NCBI GenBank assembly: GCA_025464695.1
Contig: JAODNQ010000295.1
Coordinates: 1-6,474, forward strand
Reading direction: 5' to 3'
DNA from: Frankiales bacterium
GTDB lineage: Bacteria; Actinomycetota; Actinomycetes; Mycobacteriales; SCTD01
Length of the DNA stretch: 6,474 nt
The translations under genes and the position numbers were made by a program. This document shows positions 6,144 to 6,474 of this stretch, one piece after another. The notes under the pieces were generated by a model, which saw nothing but the letters and a program-made list of their open reading frames with translations, did no database searches and was not told where the DNA came from. How positions within the stretch are numbered: the first letter of the stretch is position 1; every line of letters starts with the position of its first letter.

Positions 6144-6474
6144 ATGGCGACCGGCTCGATCAGGGACATGCTCGCGACCGGCGAGCGGACGTTCTCCTTC
6201 GAGTTCTTCCCGGCGAAGACCGACGACGGCGAGCGCCACCTCTGGCAGGCGCTGCGCGAGCTCGAGCCGCTGCAGCCCGACTTCGTCTCGATCACCTACG
6301 GCGCCGGGGGCTCGACCCGCGACCGGACGATCGCGATGACCGAGAAGATCGCCACCGAGACCACCTTCACCCCGCTGGCGCACCTCACCGCGGTCGACCA
6401 CTCGGTGGCCGAGCTGCGGCGCATCATCGGCCAGCTCGCCGACGCCGGGGTGCGCAACGTCCTGGCCCTGCGCG
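6144..6474 (+). CDS. metF: 5,10-methylenetetrahydrofolate reductase, N-terminal part (partial)
   Basis: The first 110 codons of a flavin-dependent reductase that converts 5,10-methylene-tetrahydrofolate to 5-methyl-tetrahydrofolate, the methyl donor for methionine synthesis. The TIM-barrel begins with [11 protein letters not shown] (16-26), where Glu20 corresponds to the catalytic glutamate of the family (Glu28 in E. coli). It continues with [13 protein letters not shown] (47-59) and HLTAVDHS (80-87), and reaches VRNVLALR (103-110), just before the expected GD. The usual HLTC cysteine is alanine here, which I regard as ordinary variation. The start is the ATG at 6144, which directly precedes conserved sequence and lies 7 nt after a -10-like hexamer. 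The gene diverges from the prenyltransferase; the rest lies beyond the window. Confidence 0.95.
   Translation, partial: MATGSIRDMLATGERTFSFEFFPAKTDDGERHLWQALRELEPLQPDFVSITYGAGGSTRDRTIAMTEKIATETTFTPLAHLTAVDHSVAELRRIIGQLADAGVRNVLALR

Noticed and set aside
5158..6339. A 393-codon plus-strand open frame across idsA2 and the start of metF
   Set aside because: It is a shadow of the prenyltransferase on the other strand and runs through the divergent promoter region; no motif is recognisable.

Overview
The window is very GC-rich DNA with strong G/C bias at third codon positions, many GTG starts and tightly packed genes, sometimes overlapping by 4 nt. This points to a high-GC Actinomycetota chromosome; I cannot name the genus. 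Nothing looks like a mobile element, CRISPR array, tRNA or rRNA. The window holds eight protein genes, the two at the edges cut by the window.

Left part, plus strand: the last 64 codons of an unidentified gene with an Asp/Gly/His-rich tail (1-196), then a two-component pair. The pair is a membrane sensor kinase with a HisKA_3/HATPase_c core (249-1583) and a NarL/FixJ-type response regulator (1580-2221), joined by a 4-nt GTGA overlap. The kinase senses something outside the membrane, and the regulator binds DNA through a LuxR-type helix-turn-helix.

Middle and right, minus strand (transcribed right to left): a class I trans-prenyltransferase of the IdsA2/GGPP synthase type (5029-6090), an unrecognised exported protein (4016-4969), an unrecognised five-helix membrane protein coupled to it by another GTGA overlap (3261-4019), and a type I methionine aminopeptidase with an N-terminal SEC-C zinc motif (2235-3239). 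The aminopeptidase appears to have its own leaderless promoter in a 21-nt gap. It converges on the response regulator with only 13 nt between the stop codons.

Right edge, plus strand: the first 110 codons of metF (methylenetetrahydrofolate reductase), divergent from the prenyltransferase. The metF/prenyltransferase neighbourhood resembles, from memory, the Rv2172c/Rv2173 (idsA2) region of Mycobacterium tuberculosis.

Three genes (map, idsA2, metF) each have a TANNNT hexamer exactly 7 nt before the start codon, the layout expected for leaderless transcripts. The least explained part is the coupled exported-protein/membrane-protein pair at 3261-4969. I see no clear evidence of a wholly new system; the rest belongs to known families.
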